This document shows positions 54,777 to 64,000 of a DNA stretch of 64,000 nucleotides, piece by piece; the first letter of the stretch is position 1; each line of letters opens with the position of its first letter. Origin of the DNA: Ephemerocybe angulata (lineage: Eukaryota; Basidiomycota; Agaricomycetes; Agaricales; Psathyrellaceae); NCBI GenBank assembly GCA_013368325.1, contig JAACJK010000005.1, positions 1 through 64,000 of the forward strand. The letters run 5' to 3'. The translations under genes were made by a program, and so were the position numbers. The notes under the pieces were generated by a model, which made no database searches, was not told the origin of the DNA, and was given only the letters and a program-made list of their open reading frames with translations.

Positions 54777-55282
54777 TGTTACGACCTGGATGATCTATTT
54801 ATTCTTTTTCCTTTTCTTTTCCTTTTCTTTTCTTTTCCTTTATTTCTTTTCTTTCATTTCTCTACTTCTCTATTATTTACAAGACGTGTCTCGGTCACGT
54901 GAGACAGCACGTGCAATCACATGCACAGGTCACCTGCTACATCACGGGACCTGCACAGCATCAGTCAGCACCTCAGTCAGCATGACATCATATGCACAGC
55001 ACTCGCACAGCTCTTCGACTCATACACGGTCATTCCTTACATAGCATTCCACAGCTTCTGCATAGTATGTACAGCCTCGTATAGCCATAGTCACGTCACG
55101 GTCACGAAGCATAGCAGTATATAACCTAGGTAGATCTCACTGTATTTCCCCAGTCTTTAGCTGGTCAATATCATGGCCTTGTCTACAAGTCTCTCGCCTT
55201 GATTCTCTTCGTCTTCTCTCTCTCTCTCGCCCTCTGTCCTAAGTTAGGGTTAGCAGCGCACCAGACCGGTCGTTCGCTGACA
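54777..55282 (+). repeat. B2 left LTR (506 bp)
   Basis: TGTTACGACC...TCGCTGACA with a TATATAA box at 55118-55124 and the telomere-like GTTAGGGTTAG near its end. Confidence 0.9.
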
Positions 55283-55851
55283 ATAGCTAAAGACTTCTTC
55301 TTCGTCGCCGATCACCTCGATCCTCGACGCCGTCACCACTCTCAACAACCATCAAACCTTGCCCGCACTTAGGCGTGTGTTCCCTTATTCCATTTTCACA
55401 TTATCCTCTTTTATCCCAAGCAACGCCCCTCTGTAGGAGGCAGCACCTTGGAGAGCGCGAGACTTTAGGTCTTAAGCACGTAGCGTAGAAGCCCCACTGT
55501 GAGAGGCCCAGACTTCTGACCTTCCCCGTTCGTTGTGATCTTCGATAACGGGAAGCTAAGAACCTGGTAACCGGTACTCAGAGCGATCAAGAGCTACGGC
55601 TCGGGCTTAGTTTACAAATTCCCCTTTTTACCCCTTTTCTCCTGCCCAATTAGGCCCTTTGTAGTTTGTCAACGGTCACTCTAGTCTACGTAGACACATT
55701 CCGTAAGAGCCGCCCTCTCGGAGATAGCAACTCGATCTCCACGACCTCAAGCAAATCGCATTGCGTAGACTGTACGGTATATCCTGCAGCCTGACGCATA
55801 GGATCGGACCGAGTATCCGCACAAGCAACCCCCTATCCCACATCGCCTACC

Positions 55852-57003
55852 ATGGAAGCCCTCCAAGCCGCCTTAACCACCCTGGCGGGGACTATGACCA
55901 ATCTTGGAAGTATCGTCGCCTCCTTCGCAACAACCTTCGAACGAAACTCTGCCGAACTCTCCACCACTGCAAGCAACCTCGCTCTAGCCTCCGACGAACA
56001 GACCGGCCTCGCCAAAGAGCAGACCAAACTCGCTGCGGAACTTGCCAAGCACCGAGCCAATGCTGCGCTCAAGAAACTGAAACCCGACCCTCCGAAAGAA
56101 TTCAATGGAGCTCCTGAAAGAGCAGGAGGCTTCATCGCTGAACTAGAAATGTACTACGACATCATGGACGTCGACGACACGAAGCAACAGATCATTTTCG
56201 CCCTTTCCAAGATCAAAGGAGGAACCAACGACATGGCCAGTCACTGGGCGGACAGCCAGAGAACTTTCATCAAGAACCACGAAGCAACAGACACCGAACC
56301 ATCCTACTTCAAGAACTGGAAGCAATTCGTTGTTACCTTCAACAGCCACTTCGTCATCCAAAACGTCTCGGAAGCCGCCATCGACAAGATGCGCACCCTG
56401 GTCCAAGGAAGCTCCACCTGCGAAGAGTACACCATCCTCTTCCAAGGGTACTCGACCCAGTCTGGATATAACGAACCAGCTATGCTTGCCGAGTACAAGC
56501 GAGGACTGAACAAGGCACTCAGGGACAAGATCTATGGACTGATCCCGATGCCCACGACCCTAGCCGAATGGGCTGAGAAAGCGTGCACCTTGGACAGACA
56601 GTTCCGCCTAGCCAAAGGGGAACAACATAACGAACAGACTACCCAAAGGAGATGGGCTCCAAGGGAGAACAACCGACCCACACACTACGCCACAGCCCCT
56701 GCTCGCGACCCCAACGTCATGGACATAGATTGCAATCACTCTCCTCTCATCTGCTACACTTGTGGGAAACCCGGTCACCGATCCGACTCCTGCAGGCAGG
56801 CTGTACCCGATGTCAGCTGCGCCTACTGCAAAGCCAAAGGACACAAGATCGCCGACCGCAAGTCTCCCAACAAGAAGCCCTTTGCTCCATTCACCAAAGA
56901 CACCACTGCCCCTCCCCAGTACACCCACGTCAACGACTTTGACCTTTCCGCTATGCCCGAATCCGAGATTGAGGCCCTCAAAGCCAAGTTGAAGGATTTT
57001 TAA
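55852..57003 (+). CDS. B2 Gag (383 aa)
   Basis: Intact ORF, MEALQAALTTLAGTMTNLGS, colinear with B1 Gag. The first zinc knuckle (CYTCGKPGHRSDSC) is intact. The second reads CAYCKAKGHKIADR, so its last Cys is replaced by Arg, which should abolish zinc binding at that knuckle. Pol follows in the -1 frame, with its first in-frame ATG at 57036. Confidence 0.9.
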   Translation: MEALQAALTTLAGTMTNLGSIVASFATTFERNSAELSTTASNLALASDEQTGLAKEQTKLAAELAKHRANAALKKLKPDPPKEFNGAPERAGGFIAELEMYYDIMDVDDTKQQIIFALSKIKGGTNDMASHWADSQRTFIKNHEATDTEPSYFKNWKQFVVTFNSHFVIQNVSEAAIDKMRTLVQGSSTCEEYTILFQGYSTQSGYNEPAMLAEYKRGLNKALRDKIYGLIPMPTTLAEWAEKACTLDRQFRLAKGEQHNEQTTQRRWAPRENNRPTHYATAPARDPNVMDIDCNHSPLICYTCGKPGHRSDSCRQAVPDVSCAYCKAKGHKIADRKSPNKKPFAPFTKDTTAPPQYTHVNDFDLSAMPESEIEALKAKLKDF

Positions 57004-57035
57004 AGGGACCACTCGAACGCCCAAGCGAGCTGGTC

Positions 57036-58040
57036 ATGGACTCTCAGATTCTGATACCCGACGTAATATGCCCCATCCCCAATAAATTATATTTCGACAA
57101 AGAATCAGAGAACCAGGGCAGATTTAAAGGAAAGAAAGGAAAACCAGGAACGGCAGAATGGGTCGCACAGCGACTTGATGATAGCCCCGATCGAGCAGTA
57201 GGACTTCTTCTTGCATGGACACATCACAAGAAGGTCCGAGAAGTAGGAGATGAACTCGTTGCCAAACTCCGAAAGCTCACAGACACCGAAGTAGTAGAAG
57301 CACTGAACGGTCTTGCAACTCCCAAACAATACATAAGGAGTTTAAGGACGGACAGACAGCTTACAGCCAACATCGTCGCAAGCACACGCGATGATAAGCG
57401 AAGCTTCTCTATTGAAGGTCTTATCGACTGTGGGTCTACCGGAAGTTGTATTGATGCTGCATTCATCAAAGAAGAAGGGATCAACACATGACAGCTACCC
57501 CTTCCTATACCAGTCTATAACGCTGATGGAAGTCCAAACAACAACAGACCCATTACCGAAGTAGTGGAGCTCTTCATCAAAATCAAGGACCACACGGAAC
57601 ACATCGAGCTAGCTGTTTCGAACCTTGACAAGTCGAAGATCTTCCTAGGAATGGACTGGCTGGAGAAGCACAATCCCTCTATCGATTGGCAGAAGAAGGA
57701 GATCTTATTCAACCGATGCCCACTCGAATGCACGCCACTCATAACTGGTGACCCTGAATCAGACGAGATCAAATGGGAAGAGATTGAGGTCGGAGATTGG
57801 CTACTAGCCATTGATATCCAGGGAGAGATCAAAATAAGGGCTTTTCAAACCACTGCCTCTAAGATCGCCGAAACCAAGCACAAGGCAACAAAAGAGCGCA
57901 CATTCGAAGAAGTAGTCCCGAAATGCTATCATGGCTTCAAGGACGTCTTCTCGAAGGAAGCCTTTGATGAACTCCCTCCAAGGCGAGCATGGGATCATGC
58001 GATCGAACTCATACCCGGAGCGGAAGTAATGGACAGTTGA
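57036..58040 (+). CDS. B2 pol, protease region (stops at 57489 and 58038)
   Basis: The same protease block as B1 (IDCGSTGSCIDAAFI) with the shared TGA at 57489-57491. The frame then continues unshifted through IFLGMDWLEKHNPSIDW and GDWLLAIDIQGEIKI to a TGA at 58038-58040, where B1 has CGA. Confidence 0.75.
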
Positions 58041-59297
58041 ATCTATCCCCTGAACCCAGAAGAGCAGAAACAACTAGATGCCTTCCTGGAAGAAAACCTC
58101 AAATCAGGAAGGATCAGACCATCGAAGTCACCGATGGGAGCACCCCTCTTCTTCGTCAAAAAGAAAGACGGTACTCTACGACCTGTCCAAGACTACAGAC
58201 GGCTGAATGAGATTACGATCACCAATCGATATCCTCTTCCACTCATCCAAGAACTCATCGACAAACTCCGAGGAGCGCGGTACTATTCCAAGATCGACAT
58301 CCGATGGGGTTTCAATAATGTCCGAATCAAAGAAGGAGATGAATGGAAAGCAGCCTTCCGCACTAACCGTGGGCTGTTTAAACCCCTTGTCATGTTCTTC
58401 GGTCTCAAGAACTCACCCGCCACATTCCAGACCATGATGAACGCCCTCTTCAGAGATCTCATCAATGATGGACACGTTGTCATCTACATGGACAACATCC
58501 TGATCTTCACAGACACTCTGGAGGAACATCGGAAACTAGTCACCAAAGTTCTGGAAAGGCTACGACGATACAAGCTATTTGCCAAACCTGACAAGTGCTC
58601 CTTTGAACAAACGGAAGTTGAATACCTTGGAGTCATTGTCTCCCACAACAAAGTTCGCATGGATCCAGAAAAGGTCAAAGCCGTCAGAGACTGGCCAGCT
58701 CCGACATCCGCCAAAGGAGTCCAGCAGTTCTTGGGATTCGCCAACTTCTACCGAAGATTCATCGAAGGGTTTGGAGGACTAGCGAGACCGCTCTCGGGAC
58801 TCACGGGAAAGAAGGAATGGGAATGGAGAAAGGAGTAAGAGGAAGCCTTCAAGGAGATAAAATGGAGAATCACAACGGCACCTGTACTTACCATGCCCAA
58901 CGACAAAGGGAAATTCCGAATCGAATGTGATGCATCAGACTTCGCCATCGGTGCCATCCTATCACAGCAACAGCTAGATGGGAAATAGAAACCAATTGCA
59001 TTCTTGTCGCATGCCCTTAACCCAACGGAGCGGAACTATGAGATCTACGATAAGGAACTACTCGCCATCATGACTGCGCTATCCGAATGGAGACAATACC
59101 TACTTGGAGCTGAGGAGATCTTCGAATGTCACACAGACCACAAGAACCTTAGCTACTTTAGGAAGCCTCAGAAGCTCAACCGGAGACAAGCGAGATGGAC
59201 CACTGAGATGCAGGACTACAACTTCACGCTCCATCACCGACCCGGGAGGACCATGGCCAAGGCGGATGCCCTGTCCAGACGAGATGGCCATGACAGA
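58041..59297 (+). pseudogene. B2 pol: RT and RNase H (inactive)
   Basis: RT domain from PLFFVKKKDGTLRPVQDYR to GFANFYRRFIEGFGGLARP. The catalytic box reads YMDN instead of YMDD near 58490, so the second metal-binding Asp is lost. Stops follow at 58836-58838 (TAA, B1 CAA) and 58986-58988 (TAG, B1 TGG). RNase H motifs (IECDASDF, TDHKNLSYF) remain. The region ends at the MITE. Confidence 0.8.
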
Positions 59298-59508
59298 TGT
59301 CGCAAAATCCCGGCCAGCGTTCGACGGCGTTTGATCGCGTTCAAATAAACTTTGCGGGAGAAGCCGTTCGACCAGAATCTGAATTGAATATTATCTGGCT
59401 TTTCTCGAAATTTCTGGCATGCCAGTTAGGCTTTAAAATGCATCAGACGCCTTAGAAACCCCCGTCAAACGGACCGTCGTTTGAACGCCGGCACCGGTTT
59501 TTGCGACA
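59298..59508. mobile_element. MITE, 211 bp, inside B2 pol
   Basis: Terminal inverted repeats TGTCGCAAAA, then similar GC-rich text (CCGGCCAGCGTTC against the mirrored CCGGTGCCGGCGTTC). Absent from B1 at the same position. The flanks share only GA, so the target duplication is at most 2 bp. No coding capacity. Confidence 0.75.
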
Positions 59509-61046
59509 GAGGAGAACAGGATAATGAAAACATCACGGTCCTGAAATCCGAGTGGTTCCGAGCACTTTCCATTGAAACAGACCAAGACATCATGCGACGG
59601 ATCTAACACCATGATGCCCCCACCGCTGGACACCCAGGACAGTACAAAACCCGAGAACTCATCACACGAAACTACTGGTGGCCAAAGATCCAGGACTCAG
59701 TTCGACGATATGTAGAAGGATGTGAAGCCTGTCAAAGGACGAAACCCAAACGTACCTCCCCAGCAGCCCCATTGGTCCCAAACGAGATCCCATCCAGACC
59801 TTGGGAGATCGTCTCTATCAATATGATCGGCCCATTACCCGAGTCCAATGGAAGCAACGCCATACTTGTGATTGTTGACAGATTCTCCAAAAAGATCGAA
59901 GCCATACCCACAACCACGGAGCTGACGTCTAAAGGAGTAGCCGAACTATACAGGGACTATGTTTTCCGACACCACGGTCTTCCCCAAAAGGTCATCAGCG
60001 ATCGAGGAACCCAGTTCGTCTCCAACTTTATGACAGATCTACTTCTCCTCCTGGGAATAAAGCACAACCGATCCACTGCGTTCCACCCACAAACTGATGG
60101 ACAAACAGAGCGAATCAATCAAGAGCTTGAACAGTACCTCCGACTCTTCATCAGCGAACGACAGGATGATTGGGCAGAATGGCTCCCACTAGCAGTCTTC
60201 TCATACAATGACAAGGTCCACTCAGCGACAGGCTACTCCCCATTCTTCCTCAACTCCGGACAGCACCCTTGGAAAGGAAAAGAGGCCCGGACATGTGTAA
60301 AATCAGAACCTGCGCAACAATTCGCCGAGCGGATGAAACAAGTACACGAGGATGCACGCTCCAGCCTCAAGGCAGCAGCTGAGAAGATGAAGGAGAACTA
60401 TGACCGACATCGCCGGGATGCCATAAACTACAAACCCGGAGACAAGGTCTACCTCGAAGGAACCAACATCTCGATCACCCGTCCTTCTCGGAAACTTTCG
60501 GATAAACGCTATGGTCCATTCCCCATTGTCAAGAAGATTGGGCAATCTGCTTACCAACTCCAACTCCCTCCGAAGTGGAAATCCATCCACCCTGTCTTTA
60601 ACGAATCACTCCTAACTCCGTTCAAAAAACCCGAATTCCCCTCTCAACAGAAACCACCGCCACCACCACCTGTTGACGAAACAGAGGAACGATACGAAGT
60701 TGAAGCCATCCACGACTCAAAGTTCATCAGAGGGAAGCTCCATTACCTTGTGGAGTGGGCTGGATACCCTGAGGAAGAACGAATATGGGAACCGGAACGG
60801 AACATTGATAATGCAGCGGACACTATAGCTGACTTCCACCGAAAACACCCGAGTGCACCAAGACGGATCCAACCACACCAACTCCGCTTTATCCCTTACG
60901 AGTACCTTACCGAGAACAAGAGAGCGATCTTTGACTGGACAGATGGGAAACTGAAGGAAATCCGACACTACCGAGCGAGGGGGAGAGAGGCTGAAATCGT
61001 CGAGGACGACGAAGCTAAAGGGGGGGTGATGTTACGACCTGGATGA
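59509..61046 (+). pseudogene. B2 pol: integrase and chromodomain
   Basis: After the MITE about 150 bp are deleted at about 59605, which removes the RNase H-integrase linker. An open frame from 59772 to the stop at 61044-61046 (inside the LTR) covers the integrase core (ISDRGTQFVSN, HPQTDGQTERINQELEQYLR, YNDKVHSATGYSPFFLNSG), the GKR-like C-terminal domain and an intact chromodomain (YEVEAIHDSKFIRGKLHYLV then EWAGYPEEERIWEPERNI). As in B1 the first catalytic Asp of the core is Asn (VSINMIGPLPES), so strand transfer would be abolished. Confidence 0.85.
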
Positions 61047-61450
61047 TCTATTTATTCTTTTTCCTTTTCTTTTCCTTTTCTTTTCTTTTCCTTTATTTCT
61101 CCTCTTTCATTTCTCTACTTTTCTATTATTTACAAGACACATCTCGATCATGTGACACAGCACGTGCAATCACATGCACAGGTCACCTGCTACATCACGG
61201 GACCTGCACAGCATCAGTCAGCACCTCAGTCAGCATGACATCATATGCACAGCACTCGCACAGCTCTTCGACTCATACACGGTCATTCCTTACATAGCAT
61301 TCCACAGCTTCTGCACAGTATGTACAGCCTCGTATAGCCATAGTCACGTCATGGTCACGAAGCATAGCAGTATATAACCTAGGTAGATCTCACTGTATTT
61401 CCCCAGTCTTTAGCTGGTCAATATCACGGCCTTGTCTACAAGTCTCTCGC
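61030..61450 (+). repeat. B2 right LTR, 5' portion
   Basis: Starts TGTTACGACC and matches the other B LTRs up to GTCTACAAGTCTCTCGC, where element C begins. TATA box at 61371-61377. The missing ~85 bp should lie beyond the window, right of element C. Confidence 0.85.
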
Positions 61451-61820
61451 TGTTACGCTCCGCTCCACAATTTTCTCGCTTGTGACTCGTACCGACTCGT
61501 AGTGACTGTTTTAGACTATTTTTAGTGCGCAGTTGCACAGCAACTGCGCTTCGACTCATTTCGACTTATTTCGACTCATGTACGACGACGCGCAGCCTTA
61601 TCGCTGCGCCTTGACTACTTCTGACTCATAGCTACTCATGTACGCCTTAGTACTTATACCCAGTAGCTACAGCCCTGTACCTTAGCTTGTTATTGGTTAT
61701 TCAACCCCTTGTCCCCTTTTCTCTTTTGACTTGCGAGTGCCGCCTCGCTTGCTCATCGTCACTCGATCAACTCAGCCATCGACAGACACTTGCCCACCTC
61801 TGTCGACGACGGTCGTAACA
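61451..61820 (+). repeat. Element C left LTR (370 bp)
   Basis: TGTTACGCTCCGC...GGTCGTAACA with TG/CA ends. Assigned from the insertion point in the B2 LTR and the start of gag. The second LTR is outside the window. Confidence 0.65.
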
Positions 61821-61826
61821 GAATAA

Positions 61827-63575
61827 CAAGCTACACAACGCTGCCTCTATTCAGTAGTGCAGCCACCTACAGCAACAACGGAATCACCACGATCGACGCC
61901 CGACTCCGAGCTAGGAGATTGTGCAACATTCAAACACACATTCTATTCTGACGTAGAACGCGACTACCACTACGACGACTCAGAGGAAGAACAGGACTGG
62001 TACGAGTGCGACAGCCAGCCCTGTCCCTATCGATACAACCTACCCACCTATAACCCCGACTTCGAACCATCTCGAATCCCAGCCAGGGATGACCAACACG
62101 ACGAAAAAGCAGTAGCCGACACCAATAGGAGACATCGCGAGGCCGAAGAAGCGCTCGAAGAGAAAAGACGCCAAGAAACCGAAGAAGAACTCCTGCGCCA
62201 ACGAGAGCAAGAACAGGAACAACTCAAACTTCAGCAAGAAGAACAAAGGAAGAGACAACGAGAAGAAGAAGAGAAGCAACAACTGGGAGAAGAACTCGCC
62301 AGGAAGCTAACCATCGCCAAAGACGAAGAAGACAAGAAGCTTGAGAAGCCAAGTCCAGAAGAACCACGCATAATCAAGAGCAGACCCCGAAGCCAGATCC
62401 AAACGCCAAGGATCCAACCCGAACCGATCCCCTTGCCGATCGAACATACCGAACCTGAACCAGCTGAAATCAAACCAATCGAAGTTGAAGCTCCAGCGGA
62501 ACCAGAGACAGAATCAGAAGCTCCGCCACCTGCCTATTCCAAAGAAAACACCGCACCTGGCAGCCCTATCAAAGCAGATAGCCCAACGCCCGACTCATCC
62601 ATCATGTCCGTCGAACCTACCACCAAGGAACCAAACTTCAAGATCCACGTCAAATCATTCGATGGAAATCGAAAGAACTTCCAATCCTTTTCTGATGCCC
62701 TGACACTCTACTTCGACTACTACAAGGAGGAATACACCGACAAGGATCTCAAGAAGAAGATATTCGTCCTAACCAAGCTAGACGAAGGAGAAGCCGAACT
62801 CTGGAGACGCACCTACATGACCTCGACCGAGTACAAGACGCACACCACATACGACGCCTTCTGGAAACACTTCTGCGCAGCCTTCCAAAAGGAAAATCAA
62901 GAAGAACAGGCTCTATTTGACCTCAACTCTCTCCGACAACAGTCAGGAGAATCTGCTGAAACCCTCATCACCCGGTTCAAACATCTCGCTGCCCTAGCAG
63001 GACTGTCCCTCACCACCAGCGATCGCGTGGCTATCGACTACCTCAAAGGAGCTCTGAACCCCGCCCTCGTGGACAGAGTTGCCCTCATGATCGATGAACC
63101 CCAGAAGTTCGACGACTGGGTAAAGATCATCATAAAGCACGACACAGTTTGGCGTCGACACCAGAATCTGAAGAAGATCTCGAACTCTCGCCGACCATTC
63201 AATGCCCAAGGATTCAACAGAACCTCCCACTCAAACCACCGAGCCAGCTACGATCCAAATGCCATGGAAGTAGATGCCCTTACCCTGGAGCAAAGACGCG
63301 AACGACTCGAGAAACGTCTCTGCTTCAACTGCGGAAAGCCCAACCACTTCGCGAAAGAATGCCGCTCTCGACGAACAGGGCCAAACATACCCCGCCCTGC
63401 CATCAACTCGATGGACACCAAGACAACCGCCAAGGCTTCCACCAGTCAGACCAAGTTACCTGTTCAAGATGCCGCTCGATCTATCCGAGCTCTGCTCGCC
63501 CAGTACACAGGAGAAGAAGAAAACCAAATCTTCGAAGCCTTCCAGAAATCCACCGACGAAGCGGATTTTCAGTAA
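61827..63575 (+). CDS. Element C Gag
   Basis: The frame is open from 61827, right after a TAA, but has no ATG before 62605 (MSVEPTTKEPNF). The upstream part is nevertheless coherent: an acidic module with YECDSQPCPYRYN (matching the CTEQPCP module of element A), then a long Arg/Glu/Gln coiled coil (about 62130-62360), then a Pro/Glu linker. The capsid-like region follows (FDGNRKNFQSFSDALTLYF, FWKHFCAAFQKENQEEQALF, AIDYLKGALNPALVDRV), then one CCHC knuckle, CFNCGKPNHFAKEC, near 63320. Stop at 63573-63575. Initiation is probably non-ATG or through a spliced leader from the LTR. Confidence 0.8.
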   Translation, partial: QATQRCLYSVVQPPTATTESPRSTPDSELGDCATFKHTFYSDVERDYHYDDSEEEQDWYECDSQPCPYRYNLPTYNPDFEPSRIPARDDQHDEKAVADTNRRHREAEEALEEKRRQETEEELLRQREQEQEQLKLQQEEQRKRQREEEEKQQLGEELARKLTIAKDEEDKKLEKPSPEEPRIIKSRPRSQIQTPRIQPEPIPLPIEHTEPEPAEIKPIEVEAPAEPETESEAPPPAYSKENTAPGSPIKADSPTPDSSIMSVEPTTKEPNFKIHVKSFDGNRKNFQSFSDALTLYFDYYKEEYTDKDLKKKIFVLTKLDEGEAELWRRTYMTSTEYKTHTTYDAFWKHFCAAFQKENQEEQALFDLNSLRQQSGESAETLITRFKHLAALAGLSLTTSDRVAIDYLKGALNPALVDRVALMIDEPQKFDDWVKIIIKHDTVWRRHQNLKKISNSRRPFNAQGFNRTSHSNHRASYDPNAMEVDALTLEQRRERLEKRLCFNCGKPNHFAKECRSRRTGPNIPRPAINSMDTKTTAKASTSQTKLPVQDAARSIRALLAQYTGEEENQIFEAFQKSTDEADFQ

Positions 63576-63652
63576 AGGAGACTAGATCGACGACTATCTC
63601 TCCTTCCCTCTCTATCCGTTCTGTACTATTAGCTGAAACAAACAATAGATCT

Positions 63653-64000
63653 ATGCATATACCCATTTCGCTATCAGTGGCAGACCAGATCGTCGAAACC
63701 AAAGGACTCGTAGACTGCGCCGCAGGAGGAAAGTTTATCGACCAAAACTTCGTCCAACTGCACCATATTCCCACATACCGCCTCCTGAAACCCATCCCTG
63801 TGTTCAACGTTGACGGAACCCTCAACAAGAATGGAACCCTCCGCCGCTATGCCTATCTACCGATCACAATCCATGGCAAACGTGTCTTCCATCAACTCTA
63901 CGTCTGCGGCCTTGGGAGACAGACCATCATCCTGGGAATGCCTTGGCTTCGTCAAGAAAACCCAGTGATCGACTGGAAACTAGGAACCCTTAGGTGGCGC
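63653..64000 (+). CDS. Element C pol, protease N-terminus (partial)
   Basis: ATG at 63653 opens MHIPISLSVADQIVETKGLV. The catalytic motif is VDCAAGGKFID, that is D-C-A where retroviral-type aspartic proteases normally have D-[ST]-G. It is followed by the typical ITIHGKRVFHQLYVCGLGRQ and IILGMPWLRQENPVIDW blocks. The frame is -1 relative to Gag, with 77 bp between the Gag stop and this ATG. The ORF runs off the window in frame. Confidence 0.7.
   Translation, partial: MHIPISLSVADQIVETKGLVDCAAGGKFIDQNFVQLHHIPTYRLLKPIPVFNVDGTLNKNGTLRRYAYLPITIHGKRVFHQLYVCGLGRQTIILGMPWLRQENPVIDWKLGTLRWR

Larger units (their letters stand above)
54777..61450 (+). mobile_element. Chromodomain Ty3/Gypsy element, copy B2 (right end cut by element C)
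   Basis: Left LTR 54777-55282, gag 55852-57003, pol to 61046, polypurine tract and right LTR from 61030, which is interrupted at 61450 by element C. Closely related to B1 over the whole length. Compared with B1 it has about 128 extra bases in the leader (55425-55552), a 211-bp MITE at 59298-59508 and a deletion of about 150 bp at about 59605. Several stops make it non-autonomous. Confidence 0.9.
61451..64000 (+). mobile_element. Ty3/Gypsy element C, 5' part, inserted in the B2 LTR
   Basis: LTR 61451-61820, gag 61857-63575, protease from 63653 to the window end. The left flank CTCGC (61446-61450) should recur to the right of the element if it is the 5-bp TSD. It is a third family, distinct from A and B in LTR and Gag sequence. 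Confidence 0.8.

Overview
The window looks like nuclear DNA of an agaricomycete (basidiomycete) fungus. The evidence is short GT-AG introns of roughly 45-125 nt, a TPR-CHAT protein, a DUF6533-type membrane protein, paired homeodomain-like genes, chromodomain Ty3/Gypsy elements, and MITE-like inverted-repeat elements. No bacterial signatures (operons, Shine-Dalgarno sites, CRISPR) are present.

Layout. 1-12.6 kb: gene-poor sequence with weak or decayed open frames, a GC-rich block of tandem units (5.0-6.7 kb) ending in a plausible C-terminal membrane-anchor exon, a 17-bp minisatellite (9.6-9.9 kb) and a hAT-like fold-back element carrying pol III-like boxes (11.15-11.66 kb). 12.7-16.1 kb: a TPR-CHAT gene with about eleven 45-residue repeats and a caspase-like CHAT domain, carrying a frameshift caused by an 11-bp near-duplication. 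16.1-19.6 kb: GC-rich unassigned sequence. 20.07-22.0 kb (minus): DUF6533 membrane protein. 22-24 kb: decayed coding remnants and a tandem duplication. 25.0-26.7 and 30.9-32.4 kb (minus): two paralogous homeodomain-like genes, the second with a 17-nt deletion in the homeodomain. Between them are a coiled-coil gene split by a TA-flanked MITE and a MITE with 91-bp perfect inverted repeats and a 9-bp target duplication.

34.8-64 kb is a transposon graveyard built on a small secreted-protein gene. Exon 1 of that gene (34843-34923) is separated from exon 2 (37307 on) by a 2.3-kb LTR element (34926-37247, TSD GCTGT) that lacks pol and carries its own unrecognised acidic ORF on the minus strand. Exon 2 runs into a GC-rich fold-back and then Gypsy element A (LTR at 37712). 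Inside the pol of A sits Gypsy copy B1 (40609-49011, TSD GATTC), and inside the left LTR of B1 sits a 1.84-kb Mutator-like element (40871-42705, TSD ATAGCATTC). A ends in a tandem LTR / partial internal / partial LTR arrangement that holds a 303-bp solo LTR. After a small secreted-protein gene (53852-54214, minus), a second B copy (B2, from 54777) carries a 211-bp MITE in pol and is cut in its right LTR by Gypsy element C (61451 to window end).

The A and B copies are defective: they have nonsense codons, frameshifts and catalytic-residue changes. Two defects are shared by B1 and B2, so they predate the split of the two copies. The most unusual items are the pol-less LTR element with a private ORF, its insertion exactly at an exon-intron border, the lack of an in-frame ATG at the start of two gag frames that open right behind the LTR, and the CHAT and homeodomain genes caught in early decay.
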